From contig NZ_JACHZR010000003.1 in assembly GCF_014193695.1 (NCBI RefSeq), positions 310,001-374,000 on the forward strand: 64,000 bases of DNA, given 5' to 3'. Source of the DNA: Rhizobium sp. BK316 (GTDB lineage: Bacteria; Pseudomonadota; Alphaproteobacteria; Rhizobiales; Rhizobiaceae). How positions within the stretch are numbered: the first letter of the stretch is position 1; each line of letters starts with the position of its first letter. A model generated the notes under the pieces. The model had not been told where the DNA came from and did no database searches. It saw only the letters and a program-made list of their open reading frames with translations. This document shows positions 36,181 through 44,920 of the stretch, piece after piece. Both the position numbers and the translations under genes were made by a program.

Positions 36181-37509
36181 TCAGATGTTGTTCTGCAGGA
36201 TCGTACGCAGCTTGCCGAAGAGCTCGTCGATGTGCTTCTTCTCGATGATGAGCGGCGGGGAGAGCGCGATGATGTCGCCTGTCGTGCGGATCAGCAGGCC
36301 GCTTTCGTACGCCTTGAGGAAGGCTGTGAAGGCGCGCTTGGTCGGCTCGCCGGCGATCGGGTCGAGCTCGATGGCGCCGATGAGGCCGGTATTTCTGATG
36401 TCGATGACGTTGGGGCAATCTTTCAGCGAGTGCAGCGCGTCGGCCCAATAGTCAGAAAGCTCGGCTGCGCGGGTCAGCAGGCCTTCTTCCTTGTAGGTGT
36501 CGAGCGTCGCAAGCGCTGCGGCCGAGGCGATCGGGTTACCGGAATAGGTATAACCGTGGAAGAACTCGATCATGTGCTCGGGGCCATTCATGAAGGCATC
36601 ATGGATTTCCGAGGTCACGAAGACGGCGCCCATCGGGATGACGCCGTTGGTCAGGCCCTTGGCGGTGGTGATGATGTCGGGCTTCACGTCGTAATACTGG
36701 GCGGCGAAGGGGGCGCCGAGGCGACCGAAACCGGTGATGACTTCATCGAAGATCAGCAGGATGCCGTGCTTGGTGCAGATTTCACGCAGCTTCTGCAGAT
36801 AGCCCTTCGGCGGAATGAGAACGCCGGTGGAGCCGGCGACCGGCTCTACGATGACGGCGGCGACGGTGGACGCGTCATGCAGGGTGACGATGCGCTCGAG
36901 TTCGGTGGCGATATCGCCGCCATGCTCGGGTTCGCCGCGGGTGAAGTTGTTCTTGCCGGGCAGGTGGGTGTGCGGCATGTGGTCAACGCCGGTCAGCAGC
37001 GTGCCGAACATCTTGCGGTTGGTGACGATGCCGCCGACGGAGATGCCGCCGAAATTGACGCCGTGATAGCCGCGCTCGCGGCCGATCAGGCGGAAGCGTG
37101 AGCCATTGCCCTTCACGCGGTGATAGGCGAGCGCCACCTTGAGCGCCGTTTCCACCGATTCAGAACCGGAATTGGTGAAGAGGACATGGTCCAGGCCTTC
37201 CGGGGCGATGTCGACCAGGCGGTTGGCGAGCTCGAAAGCCTTGGGATGGCCGAGTTGGAAGGCCGGGGCGTAATCGAGTTCGCCGGCCTGCTCGCTGATC
37301 GCCTCGGTGATCTTCGGGCGGCAATGTCCGGCATTTACGCACCAGAGGCCAGCCGTACCGTCCAGCACCTGACGGCCGTCATGGGTCTGGTAGTACATAT
37401 CCTTCGCACTCACGAAGAGGCGCGGTTCCTTCTTGAACTGACGGTTCGCGGTAAAGGGCATCCAAAAGGCGCGAAGGTCGTTTGGCGTTGCATTCAGGCG
37501 GTTGGACAT
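36181..37509 (-). CDS. Omega-amino acid:pyruvate aminotransferase (beta-alanine type)
   Basis: This 442-residue class III PLP enzyme transfers the amino group of beta-alanine or another omega-amino acid to pyruvate. The PLP lysine is K284 in TTAKGLTNG and D255 lies in IFDEVITGFGRLGA. The segments WMPFTANRQFKKEPRLFVSA and LWCVNAGHCRPKITEAI are characteristic of beta-alanine:pyruvate transaminases. It may take part in beta-alanine, polyamine or pyrimidine catabolism. It is divergent from phoX across 240 bases. Confidence 0.88.
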   Translation of the reverse strand: MSNRLNATPNDLRAFWMPFTANRQFKKEPRLFVSAKDMYYQTHDGRQVLDGTAGLWCVNAGHCRPKITEAISEQAGELDYAPAFQLGHPKAFELANRLVDIAPEGLDHVLFTNSGSESVETALKVALAYHRVKGNGSRFRLIGRERGYHGVNFGGISVGGIVTNRKMFGTLLTGVDHMPHTHLPGKNNFTRGEPEHGGDIATELERIVTLHDASTVAAVIVEPVAGSTGVLIPPKGYLQKLREICTKHGILLIFDEVITGFGRLGAPFAAQYYDVKPDIITTAKGLTNGVIPMGAVFVTSEIHDAFMNGPEHMIEFFHGYTYSGNPIASAAALATLDTYKEEGLLTRAAELSDYWADALHSLKDCPNVIDIRNTGLIGAIELDPIAGEPTKRAFTAFLKAYESGLLIRTTGDIIALSPPLIIEKKHIDELFGKLRTILQNNI

Positions 37510-37749
37510 GCTGTTCTCCTGGCCGTTGGGGAGGCCGTTCCCCTTTGGCGCCGATTATATTTTTACTGCCCGGTCAAATTATCAGCGCCCGGCAAGGCGT
37601 CAAGCCGGAGAAGCGCCGCCCTCTGCCGTTCCCGACACTTCGGTCGTCATCAATCCTTCGCCCGGCATTGCTACAAAAATCGATGGCCGCAATGGCCGAG
37701 GACATTCCATTCATTTCCTTGAAATTCAATCATTTTACCGGAGGTAGTC

Positions 37750-39723
37750 ATGACGGACCGCCAGAAAACCAGGCCGCGCCCCAATCCGCGGCGTGCATTT
37801 GCGCCGAGCTACGGCACCATTCTCGAAGAAGGCGTTCGTCGCCGTACCGTTCTGAAGGGCTTCATCGCTGCCATGGGCGCGGCCGCTTTTGCGCCGGCGC
37901 TCGAAGCAACGAAGGCAGAAGCCGCCGAGTCGAGCCTTACTTTCCCCGAGCTGAAGCGCGTGCGCGACACCGCCGACCACTGGCCCGAAGGTTACGAGCG
38001 CCAGATCCTCATTCGCTGGGGCGACGCGCTCTTTACCGACAGCCCGGAATTCGATGTCACCAAGCTCGACGGCAAGGCCGCCGAGCGCCAGTTCGGCTAC
38101 AATAACGATTTCACGCAGTTCCTGCCGCTGCCCTGGGGCGAGAAGAGCTCCGATCATGGCCTGATGGTCGTCAGCCATGAATATGCCACGCCCTTCCTGA
38201 TGTTCCCGGGACTGACGATGGACAATTACCGTGAGAAGATGACCGAAGACCAGATCCGTGCTGTCATGGCCGCTGTCGGCGTCTCGGTTTTCGAAGTGCG
38301 CAAGGACGGCAATCAGTGGCAGGTGGTCAAGGACGGCAAGTATAACCGCCGCATCCACATGAGCACGGAAATCGGTATTTCCGGCCCGGCTGCCGGTGAC
38401 GACCGCCTCAAGACCAAGGCCGATCCAACCGGTACGGTCGTTTTCGGTACGATCTCGAATTGCAATGGCGGCATCACGCCCTGGGGCACGATGCTGTCAG
38501 GTGAAGAAGGCGCAATGGACGTATTCGCCGGCGACTATACCAAGCTGCTGAACCAGGAGCTGGTCGAGCGCCAGGGTTGGGACGAGGATGAGAACGACAT
38601 CTACTCCGTCAGCCGCGTCGAGCCGCGCTTCAAGTTCGAGGAAGAGCCGAATGAATGGATGCGTTTCGACTGGGTGGTCGAAATCGATCCGTTCGATCCA
38701 ACGGCAAAGCCGGTCAAGCGTACGTCGCTCGGCCGCATGACGCATGAAGGTGCACAATGTTGCGTCGCCCCTGATGGCCGCGTCGTGGTTTTCATGGGCG
38801 ATGATGACGATTTCGAATATATCTACCGCTTCGTCACCCGCGATCCGTGGAACCCTGGCGATCGTGCCGCCAACAAGGACCTGCTCGACCACGGCACGCT
38901 GTCGGTCGCCAAGTTCGAAAGCGACGGTACGATGCGCTGGATCCCGCTCGTTGCTGGCGAAGGCCCGCTGACGGCGGAAGCCGGCTTCAAGACGCAGGCC
39001 GATGTGGTCCTCGCAACGCGCGCTGCCGCCGATCTCGTCGGCGCGACACCGATGGACGGGCCGGAAGGCTTCATCCCGCATCTCGGCACCGGCAAGCTCT
39101 ATGTTGCCATGACCGAGAATGAGGATCGCCTGCCGAAGGGCCAGGGTGACGACGAGAAGGAACAGGTCAACGTCGCCAATCCGCGTGGCCCCAATCCGCA
39201 CGGGCATTTGCTGGAACTGGTGACCCCCGGCGGTCCGGATAAGCCTGATTACGCAGCCGAGAGCTTCAAGTGGGACGTTTTCGTGCTCTGCGGCGATCCG
39301 GCAAAGCCCGAAGATCAGGCGATGTTCCACCCGGCGACCACCTCGGCTGGCTGGTTCACCGATCCCGATAACCTTGCCGTCGATCCGGCGGGCCGCCTCT
39401 GGGTGACCACCGACGGTCCGCCGCCGGAAGGCATCGCCGATTCGGTCTATGTGATGGATACGGAAGGTCCGGGCCGCGCCCTGCCGAAGCTCATCTATAT
39501 CGCCCCTGTCGGTTCGGAGACCTGCTCGCCGACCTTCACGTCCGACGGCTCCAGCGCCTTCCTCTCGGTCCAGCATCCGGGTGAATTGCGCATGGCCGAC
39601 AATGAGGATGCGACCTCGATGGAAGATGCTGGCACCAGTTGGCCGGACTTCAAGCCGGGTGTACCGGCTCGTCCGTCGCTCGTCGTGCTGACCCGCGGCA
39701 ACAACGAAGTTGTTGGCAGCTAA
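37750..39723 (+). CDS. PhoX-family alkaline phosphatase (DUF839)
   Basis: This 657-residue protein has a twin-arginine signal (VRRRTVLKGFIAAMGAAAFA, about residues 29-48), so it is exported folded to the periplasm. The PhoX/DUF839 signature NCNGGITPWGTMLSGEE is near residues 237-253, with SHEYATPFLMFPG and GRMTHEGAQCCVAPDGR also typical. PhoX enzymes are calcium/iron phosphatases that release phosphate from organic esters. Phosphate-starvation control is expected, but I do not see a clear Pho box in the 240-base upstream region. GGAGG precedes the ATG. Confidence 0.87.
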   Translation: MTDRQKTRPRPNPRRAFAPSYGTILEEGVRRRTVLKGFIAAMGAAAFAPALEATKAEAAESSLTFPELKRVRDTADHWPEGYERQILIRWGDALFTDSPEFDVTKLDGKAAERQFGYNNDFTQFLPLPWGEKSSDHGLMVVSHEYATPFLMFPGLTMDNYREKMTEDQIRAVMAAVGVSVFEVRKDGNQWQVVKDGKYNRRIHMSTEIGISGPAAGDDRLKTKADPTGTVVFGTISNCNGGITPWGTMLSGEEGAMDVFAGDYTKLLNQELVERQGWDEDENDIYSVSRVEPRFKFEEEPNEWMRFDWVVEIDPFDPTAKPVKRTSLGRMTHEGAQCCVAPDGRVVVFMGDDDDFEYIYRFVTRDPWNPGDRAANKDLLDHGTLSVAKFESDGTMRWIPLVAGEGPLTAEAGFKTQADVVLATRAAADLVGATPMDGPEGFIPHLGTGKLYVAMTENEDRLPKGQGDDEKEQVNVANPRGPNPHGHLLELVTPGGPDKPDYAAESFKWDVFVLCGDPAKPEDQAMFHPATTSAGWFTDPDNLAVDPAGRLWVTTDGPPPEGIADSVYVMDTEGPGRALPKLIYIAPVGSETCSPTFTSDGSSAFLSVQHPGELRMADNEDATSMEDAGTSWPDFKPGVPARPSLVVLTRGNNEVVGS

Positions 39724-39744
39724 GCCCGCTTTTCGCAATAAAAA

Positions 39745-39776
39745 GAGACCGGCAGTTCTCGCGAATTGCCGGTCTC
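39745..39776 (-). terminator. Hairpin terminator between phoX and the ArsR-type gene
   Basis: GAGACCGGCA (39745-39754) and TGCCGGTCTC (39767-39776) form a perfect 10-base stem. On the minus strand it is followed by TTTTTATT, making a good intrinsic terminator for the ArsR-type gene; the stem may also stop phoX transcripts. Confidence 0.75.
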
Positions 39777-39866
39777 CAACGCTTCACGTGCTGAAATAGC
39801 GTGAGCAGTGTCCGTGGAGACATCTCCTCAGACACTACTCAGACTGACATCATGTCAGCGCTAACA

Positions 39867-40184
39867 TCAGGCTGCAGACCTGCTCCGGTTCTGTGTCACG
39901 TAGATATCCTCGAGTGTTGCAAGGATTTTCATAACCGGCTCGGAGTTGCTGGAATAGTAGATCGTCTGTGCATCGCGACGGGTCTTGACCAGCTTCTGAG
40001 CGCGCAATTTCGACAGATGCTGGGAGAGGGCCGACTGGCTCAGACCGACCTGGGTGGCGAGAACGCCGACAGGCACTTCTCCCTTTACCAGGCTGGTGAG
40101 TATCAGCAAACGCTTGGGGTTGGCCATGGCCGATAATAAAGCTGCCGCCACATTGGTGTGATCGGCCAAATCAGAGGTTTCCAT
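39867..40184 (-). CDS. nolR: ArsR-family regulator resembling NolR
   Basis: This 105-residue winged-helix repressor contains LLSAMANPKRLLILTSLVKG (about residues 16-35), VGLSQSALSQHLSKLRAQKL (recognition helix) and TRRDAQTIYYSSNS. These blocks match, as I recall them, the rhizobial NolR protein, which represses nodulation and other symbiotic genes. It lacks an ArsR/SmtB metal-binding Cys motif, also as in NolR. Orthology is inferred, since rhizobia carry paralogues. A palindrome at 40291-40307 upstream may be its own operator. Confidence 0.75.
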   Translation of the reverse strand: METSDLADHTNVAAALLSAMANPKRLLILTSLVKGEVPVGVLATQVGLSQSALSQHLSKLRAQKLVKTRRDAQTIYYSSNSEPVMKILATLEDIYVTQNRSRSAA

Positions 40185-40290
40185 ATTTTTTCTTCCTAAT
40201 GCGAAACGTACATCATCCGTACAGGCACAGGCCGTCAGACGGTTCTTTGACTGACGGCGAAAACTAGCAATTGGGCTTGAAGATTGTATA

Positions 40291-40307
40291 TACCTAAATT
40301 TAAGGTA
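40291..40307. promoter_or_regulatory. AT-rich inverted repeat upstream of the NolR-like gene
   Basis: TACCT-AAATTTA-AGGTA forms an imperfect 17-base palindrome with perfect 5-base arms, about 107 bases before the NolR-like start. It straddles the TAA stop (40300-40302) of the upstream haem-protein gene. Self-regulation by the NolR-like protein is a guess. Confidence 0.35.
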
Positions 40308-41049
40308 TCAGGTATGCTATTTTAGATATGTTTGAACAAATGTGATCCAAATCCTCCGCGGGTATGTCGAACTCGCAACGCAACAATAAGTCACCTGAAA
40401 TCATATCAAAACCTGCGAAATCGACCCCACTTATGCGCCAGGGACCGGCTTCAGGGGCCTTTAGCCTGGATGCCAGCGCTGACATCAGATCCGGATGGCG
40501 GGCTACTAAATCTTGCACTGCGGCGTCAGCTTTTTCGGCGATGTCATCATTTGCCTCGGAGTGAATCACGAGATCGCTGCCGTCTAAAATGTAAGCACGG
40601 CCGAATCCGCCGTTGAGGCTGGCCGATTGCGGGATGAGGCGAAAGAAACGAAAATCCGGGAAATCGATATAGAGTTTCGCCTTGGCGTGACGGTTGAGAA
40701 AACGGGTGCGGATGCGCGCGTGGAGGGGCGTATCCCGCTCCACCTGTTCCGCACGGCATTGGGTCGTCAGGCGGGCATGGGCGAGCGGATCGCCCTTGCC
40801 GGGCTCGCCGGTCAGGAGCGAGGCTCTGGCATCGGCGGCGAGCGCTTTCGTGTGGGTCGAGAGCGCGGAAACGAGAATGACCGGAACGCCGTCTATGTCG
40901 GTGCCGAGAAGAACCCGGCTTGCGAAGGGAAAGCCGGTTTCAGGATCGAGAACGGCGAGAGCCGCATAGCGGGCGGAGCGCAAGAGAGTGCGCGCCAGCT
41001 TGCGGGCCTCGTCGTCGGTTTCACGGAGCGTGGAGGACGGTTCTTTCAT
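40300..41049 (-). CDS. HugZ-type haem utilisation protein (PNPOx-like plus DUF2470)
   Basis: This 249-residue protein has an N-terminal split-barrel pyridoxamine-phosphate-oxidase-like domain (ARTLLRSARYAALAVLDPET, then PFASRVLLGTDIDGVPVILV; about residues 18-150). A C-terminal DUF2470-like domain (about 165-245) follows. That architecture is typical of HugZ/HutZ proteins that bind or degrade haem for iron supply. I start at the ATG at 41049 (MKEPSSTLRETDDEA). It lies 37 bases after choV on the same strand and may be co-transcribed, although the functions are unrelated. Confidence 0.8.
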   Translation of the reverse strand: MKEPSSTLRETDDEARKLARTLLRSARYAALAVLDPETGFPFASRVLLGTDIDGVPVILVSALSTHTKALAADARASLLTGEPGKGDPLAHARLTTQCRAEQVERDTPLHARIRTRFLNRHAKAKLYIDFPDFRFFRLIPQSASLNGGFGRAYILDGSDLVIHSEANDDIAEKADAAVQDLVARHPDLMSALASRLKAPEAGPWRISGVDFAGFDMISGDLLLRCEFDIPAEDLDHICSNISKIAYLIP

Positions 41050-41086
41050 ATCCGCGTTGTGGCAAAGCGGAGTGAAAGGATCAAGT

Positions 41087-42133
41087 CTATTCCTTCCGCT
41101 TATGCCGCGTGAGGCCGGCGACGACATCCTGCGCCGAGATCGTCCCGACAATCTGGCCGTTGTCGACCACGCCGATACTGCCAGGCTGCCGGGAGAGGGC
41201 GTCGAGGATATCGACAAGCGGTGTCGTGGGGCGCGCAGTGGCGCTGACCGACATGCCGATTGCCGCATCTCCAAGCCCGGGCTGCATGACGTCGGAGGCC
41301 ATCAGCATGTTGATCGGGTTCATGTTCTGCACGAAGTCGGCGACATACTGATCGGCCGGATTCTTGACGATTTCCTGCGGCGTTCCGCACTGGATGATCC
41401 GCCCACCCTCCATGATGGCGATGCGATTGCCGATGCGGAAGGCCTCGTCGAGATCGTGGCTGACGAAGAGGATGGTCTTCTTCAGCCGCCGTTGGAATTC
41501 CAGCAGCTCATCCTGCAGTCGCGTGCGGATCAGTGGATCGAGCGCAGAGAACGGCTCGTCCATCAGCAGGATCGGAGCACCGGTGGCGAATGCGCGGGCA
41601 AGGCCGACGCGCTGCTGCATGCCGCCGGAGAGCTCGTTGACCTTGCGGTCCGCCCATTTCGTCAAGTTGACGAGTTCGAGCTGTTCGCCGACCCGGCTCT
41701 TGCGCTCGGCTTCCCGCACGCCCGAGAGCTCAAGGCCGAAACCGACATTCTCGGCAACGGTGCGCCAGGGCAGGAGGGCGAACTGCTGGAACACCATGGA
41801 GACCGTATGCGTGCGCAGGTCGCGCAGCGCCTTGGCATTGCATTTGTAGGGGTTTACCGGCCCCGTTGCCGTCGAAACGGCGACGTCGCCGCGCACGACG
41901 GGCGCAAGCCCGTTGACGGCGCGCAGGAGCGTCGACTTGCCGGAACCCGAAAGGCCCATCAGCACGAGGATTTCGCCTTCCTCTATCGTCAGCGAGGCAT
42001 TGGCGACGCCGAGAACGAGGCCGGTCTCGGCGCCGATCTCGTCGCGTGAGCGACCCTGGTCAACCATGGCGAGCCCAATTTCCGGCCGGTCGCCGAAGAT
42101 GATGCTAATGTCGTTGAAACTAACCGCAGTCAT
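41087..42133 (-). CDS. choV: Choline ABC transporter ATP-binding protein
   Basis: This 348-residue ATPase of the ProV/OpuAA group has Walker A GLSGSGKST (about residues 60-68), the signature LSGGMQQRVGLARAFA, Walker B ILLMDEPFSALDP and switch VSHDLDEAFRIG. A C-terminal pair of CBS-like motifs (PLVDILDALSRQPGSIGVVD) may sense ionic strength, as in betaine transporters. It overlaps choW by 4 bases. The neighbouring binding protein points to choline rather than proline betaine as substrate. Confidence 0.9.
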   Translation of the reverse strand: MTAVSFNDISIIFGDRPEIGLAMVDQGRSRDEIGAETGLVLGVANASLTIEEGEILVLMGLSGSGKSTLLRAVNGLAPVVRGDVAVSTATGPVNPYKCNAKALRDLRTHTVSMVFQQFALLPWRTVAENVGFGLELSGVREAERKSRVGEQLELVNLTKWADRKVNELSGGMQQRVGLARAFATGAPILLMDEPFSALDPLIRTRLQDELLEFQRRLKKTILFVSHDLDEAFRIGNRIAIMEGGRIIQCGTPQEIVKNPADQYVADFVQNMNPINMLMASDVMQPGLGDAAIGMSVSATARPTTPLVDILDALSRQPGSIGVVDNGQIVGTISAQDVVAGLTRHKRKE

Positions 42134-42975
42134 GCGACGTCTCCTTCGCCTGCTGTGCGGAACATGCGGTCCAGAATGATTGCCAGGATGACGATGCAGA
42201 AGCCTGCCTCAAAACCCTTGGCGATGTTGACGGTGTTCAAGGCACGCACGACCGGCACGCCGAGACCGGGAGCGCCGACGAGGGCGGCGATCACGACCAT
42301 CGAGAGGGAAAGCATGATGGTCTGTGTCAGGCCGGCCATGATCTGCGGCGTTGCAAAGGGCAGCTCGACCTTGCGCAGAACCTGAACCGGCGTCGCGCCG
42401 AAAGCGACGGCGGCTTCGACGAGGGAAGGGGGTGTCGAGATGATGCCGAGGCGGGTAAGACGAATGGGGGCGGGGATGGCGAAGATGACGGTTGCGATCA
42501 GGCCCGGCACCATGCCGAGGCCGAAAAGGATAAGGGCTGGAATGAGATAAACGAAGGTCGGAATGGTCTGCATGAGGTCCAGAACGGGCCGCATCGCGGC
42601 ATAGATCCAGGCGCGGCGGGCAGCCGCAATGCCGAGCGGAATGCCGATCACCATGCTGACGAAAGTCGCGGCGAGCACGAGCGCCAGCGTTTCTGTCGTC
42701 TCTTTCCAATAGCCCTGGTTCATGATGAGCAGCAGCCCAAGACACGTGAAGACCGCCACTGTAATCGACCGGCGCAGCCACCAGGCGAGGAGGCTGATGG
42801 CAAGGACGGCAATCAGCGGATTGGGCGTCTGCAGCACGAAAAGCAAGGCATTAATGACGTGCGACAACAGGGCGGAGAGTTGGTTGAAAAACCATTCGCC
42901 GTTCGTCGTCAGCCAGTCAACGAAGGTCTTGGCCCAGGGGCCAATGGGAATTTTAGCGTCGGTGATCCAATTCAC
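42130..42975 (-). CDS. choW: Choline ABC transporter permease
   Basis: This 281-residue permease with about six membrane helices has the ProW-type EAA region LVEAAVAFGATPVQVLRKVE and the segment VLDLMQTIPTFVYLIPALIL. It forms the channel for choline uptake with ChoV. It overlaps choV by 4 bases and is separated from choX by 77 bases that contain a terminator-like hairpin. Confidence 0.9.
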   Translation of the reverse strand: MNWITDAKIPIGPWAKTFVDWLTTNGEWFFNQLSALLSHVINALLFVLQTPNPLIAVLAISLLAWWLRRSITVAVFTCLGLLLIMNQGYWKETTETLALVLAATFVSMVIGIPLGIAAARRAWIYAAMRPVLDLMQTIPTFVYLIPALILFGLGMVPGLIATVIFAIPAPIRLTRLGIISTPPSLVEAAVAFGATPVQVLRKVELPFATPQIMAGLTQTIMLSLSMVVIAALVGAPGLGVPVVRALNTVNIAKGFEAGFCIVILAIILDRMFRTAGEGDVA

Positions 42976-43020
42976 GAGGCGCGCCTGTCTTTTGAGAACA
43001 AAGATCGGGATGAAAACGAA

Positions 43021-43045
43021 AACGGGGCGGCAGATCCGCCCCGTT
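43021..43045 (-). terminator. Hairpin between choX and choW
   Basis: On the minus strand AACGGGGCGG, a five-base loop and CCGCCCCGTT form a perfect 10-base stem followed by TTCGTTTTC. It sits 8 bases after the choX stop and would partially terminate, leaving more binding-protein mRNA than permease mRNA. Confidence 0.7.
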
Positions 43046-43052
43046 CATTTCA

Positions 43053-44009
43053 TCAGAGGCCGAGGCCGGACTTGACGGCCGCGAGGCCGTCGCCGCTGCC
43101 ATCGCGGGTCTTGACGCCAGCAAGCCAGGGCTCGACCGTGGACGGATTGGCCTTCAGCCATTCGCCCGCTGCCTTTTCCGGATCTTCGCCGTCATTCAGG
43201 ATCTTGTTCATGATCTCGTTCTCCATCTTCAGGGAGAACTTGAGATTCTTGATCAGTGTCCCGACGTTCGGGCACTCGCTCAGATAGCCGGCACGTACGT
43301 TGGTATAGACTTCGGCGCCGCCGAAATTCGGTCCGAAAGTGTCGTCGCCACCCGACAGATAGGTCATCTTGAAGTTGCTGTTCATCGGATGTGGTTCCCA
43401 GCCAAGGAAGACGATGGGCTTGCCATCCTTCTCGGCGCGGGCGACCTGCGCCAGCATCCCCTGCTCGGAGGATTCGACGAGTTCCATCTCCTTCATGCCG
43501 AAGGTGTTCTTGTCGATCATGTCGATGACGTGGCGGTTGCCGTCATTGCCGGGCTCGATGCCGTAGATCTTGCCGTCGAGATCGTCCTTGTGAGCGGCGA
43601 TATCCTTGAAGTCCTTGATGCCGAGTTCCGCACCCTTGGCATTGGTTGCCAGCGTGTACTTGGCGCCGACGAGGTTCGGCCCGTAGGACTCGACCGACTT
43701 GTCGTCGAGGTAGGGCTGGATGTCCGCTTTCTGGGACTGCATCCAGTTGCCGAGGAAGACGTCGATGTCCTTGTTCTTCATCGAGGTATAGGTGACCGGC
43801 AAGGAGAGAACCTTGATGTCGGTTTCATAGCCGAGCTTCTTGAGGAGCAGAGAGGCGGTCGCCGTGGTCGACGTGACGTCCGTCCAGCCGATGTCCGAAA
43901 GATGGACGGTGGAGCAGCTTTCAGGGTCTGCGGAGAAGGCGGCGGTCGCAACGGAGAGGGCAGCGACTGCGGTTACGGTAACGAGTTTGAATGCGCTTGT
44001 TGTTTTCAT
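43053..44009 (-). CDS. choX: Choline-binding periplasmic protein
   Basis: This 318-residue binding protein has signal peptide MKTTSAFKLVTVTAVAALSV, continuing ATAAFS. The mature part opens with HLSDIGWTDVTSTTATASLL, followed by MKNKDIDVFLGNWMQSQK and IVFLGWEPHPMNSNFKMTYL. These carry the Trp residues that form the aromatic cage for the quaternary ammonium group in rhizobial ChoX. Choline is a precursor for phosphatidylcholine and glycine betaine. It is the first gene of choXWV. Confidence 0.93.
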   Translation of the reverse strand: MKTTSAFKLVTVTAVAALSVATAAFSADPESCSTVHLSDIGWTDVTSTTATASLLLKKLGYETDIKVLSLPVTYTSMKNKDIDVFLGNWMQSQKADIQPYLDDKSVESYGPNLVGAKYTLATNAKGAELGIKDFKDIAAHKDDLDGKIYGIEPGNDGNRHVIDMIDKNTFGMKEMELVESSEQGMLAQVARAEKDGKPIVFLGWEPHPMNSNFKMTYLSGGDDTFGPNFGGAEVYTNVRAGYLSECPNVGTLIKNLKFSLKMENEIMNKILNDGEDPEKAAGEWLKANPSTVEPWLAGVKTRDGSGDGLAAVKSGLGL

Positions 44010-44244
44010 TTTAGACTCCCAGTCTTACGTTCCCAAGCCAACCATCAATAGACCAGTTTTACAAGCGATCTCGGCGCGTTTGCGGCGTTCCGGCCACTGT
44101 GATTGCGACGCCCCGGGGTTTTTCAGAATGCCTGAACTTCCAGGTTTTCAGCGATTTCGATGCCAGGATTTCCTGTGATTATCAATTTGTCGGGGCTTTT
44201 CTTTGTGTTCTCCACCTTCCAAGAAGCCAGATAAGGAGAATCCG

Positions 44245-44847
44245 ATGGCAAAACTCTATTTCAACTACTCGACGATGAATGCCGGCAAGTCGACCATGCT
44301 GCTGCAGGCCTCCTACAATTATCAGGAGCGCGGAATGCGCACGGTTCTCTTGATTGCGGCCTTCGACGAGCGGGTCGGGCGTGGCGTCATCGGTTCGCGC
44401 ATCGGGTTGGAAGCAGAGGCCATCCCCTTCGAAAACGACAGCGATCTCTATGCTCTGATTCAGACGCTCAGCGGCGAAGGGCAGCCGATCTCCTGCGTTT
44501 TCCTCGATGAGGCGCATTTCATGACGCGCGAGCACGTTTGGCAGCTTGCCCGCGTGGTCGACAGGCTCGGCATTCCCGTTATGGTCTACGGCTTGAGGAC
44601 GGATTTTCAGGGCAAACTCTTTCCGGCCTCGCAGGAACTGCTGGCGATTGCCGATGAGATGCGCGAAGTGCGCACCATTTGCCATTGCGGGCGCAAGGCG
44701 ACTATGGTCGTGCGGCTCGATGCCGAGGGCAAGGTACTGCATGAGGGTGCGCAGATCGATGTCGGCGGAAACGAGAAATATGTTTCGCTGTGTCGCCGCC
44801 ATTGGGACGATGCGATGAACGGTGAATGGATTGCCGAGCCGGTCTGA
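44245..44847 (+). CDS. tdk: Thymidine kinase
   Basis: The enzyme phosphorylates thymidine to dTMP in nucleoside salvage. It is 200 residues, the type II TK length. The P-loop MNAGKST is at 11-17, CVFLDEAHFMTREHVWQLAR follows, and the structural zinc site is visible as CHC (ICHCGRKA) plus the C-terminal CRRH. The ATG at 44245 follows AAGGAG; upstream in-frame codons are not used. It is divergent from choX. Confidence 0.93.
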   Translation: MAKLYFNYSTMNAGKSTMLLQASYNYQERGMRTVLLIAAFDERVGRGVIGSRIGLEAEAIPFENDSDLYALIQTLSGEGQPISCVFLDEAHFMTREHVWQLARVVDRLGIPVMVYGLRTDFQGKLFPASQELLAIADEMREVRTICHCGRKATMVVRLDAEGKVLHEGAQIDVGGNEKYVSLCRRHWDDAMNGEWIAEPV

Positions 44848-44920
44848 ACGGATCGACGCCTGTTTTCTTTGACGCGGCAAGCGAATAGTCTGGAAGACGG
44901 AGATTCCCTGGGAGTGCCCG

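Noticed and set aside
37510..37749. Search for a Pho box before phoX
   Set aside because: No CTGTCAT-like direct repeat is recognisable, so phosphate control is left as an expectation only.
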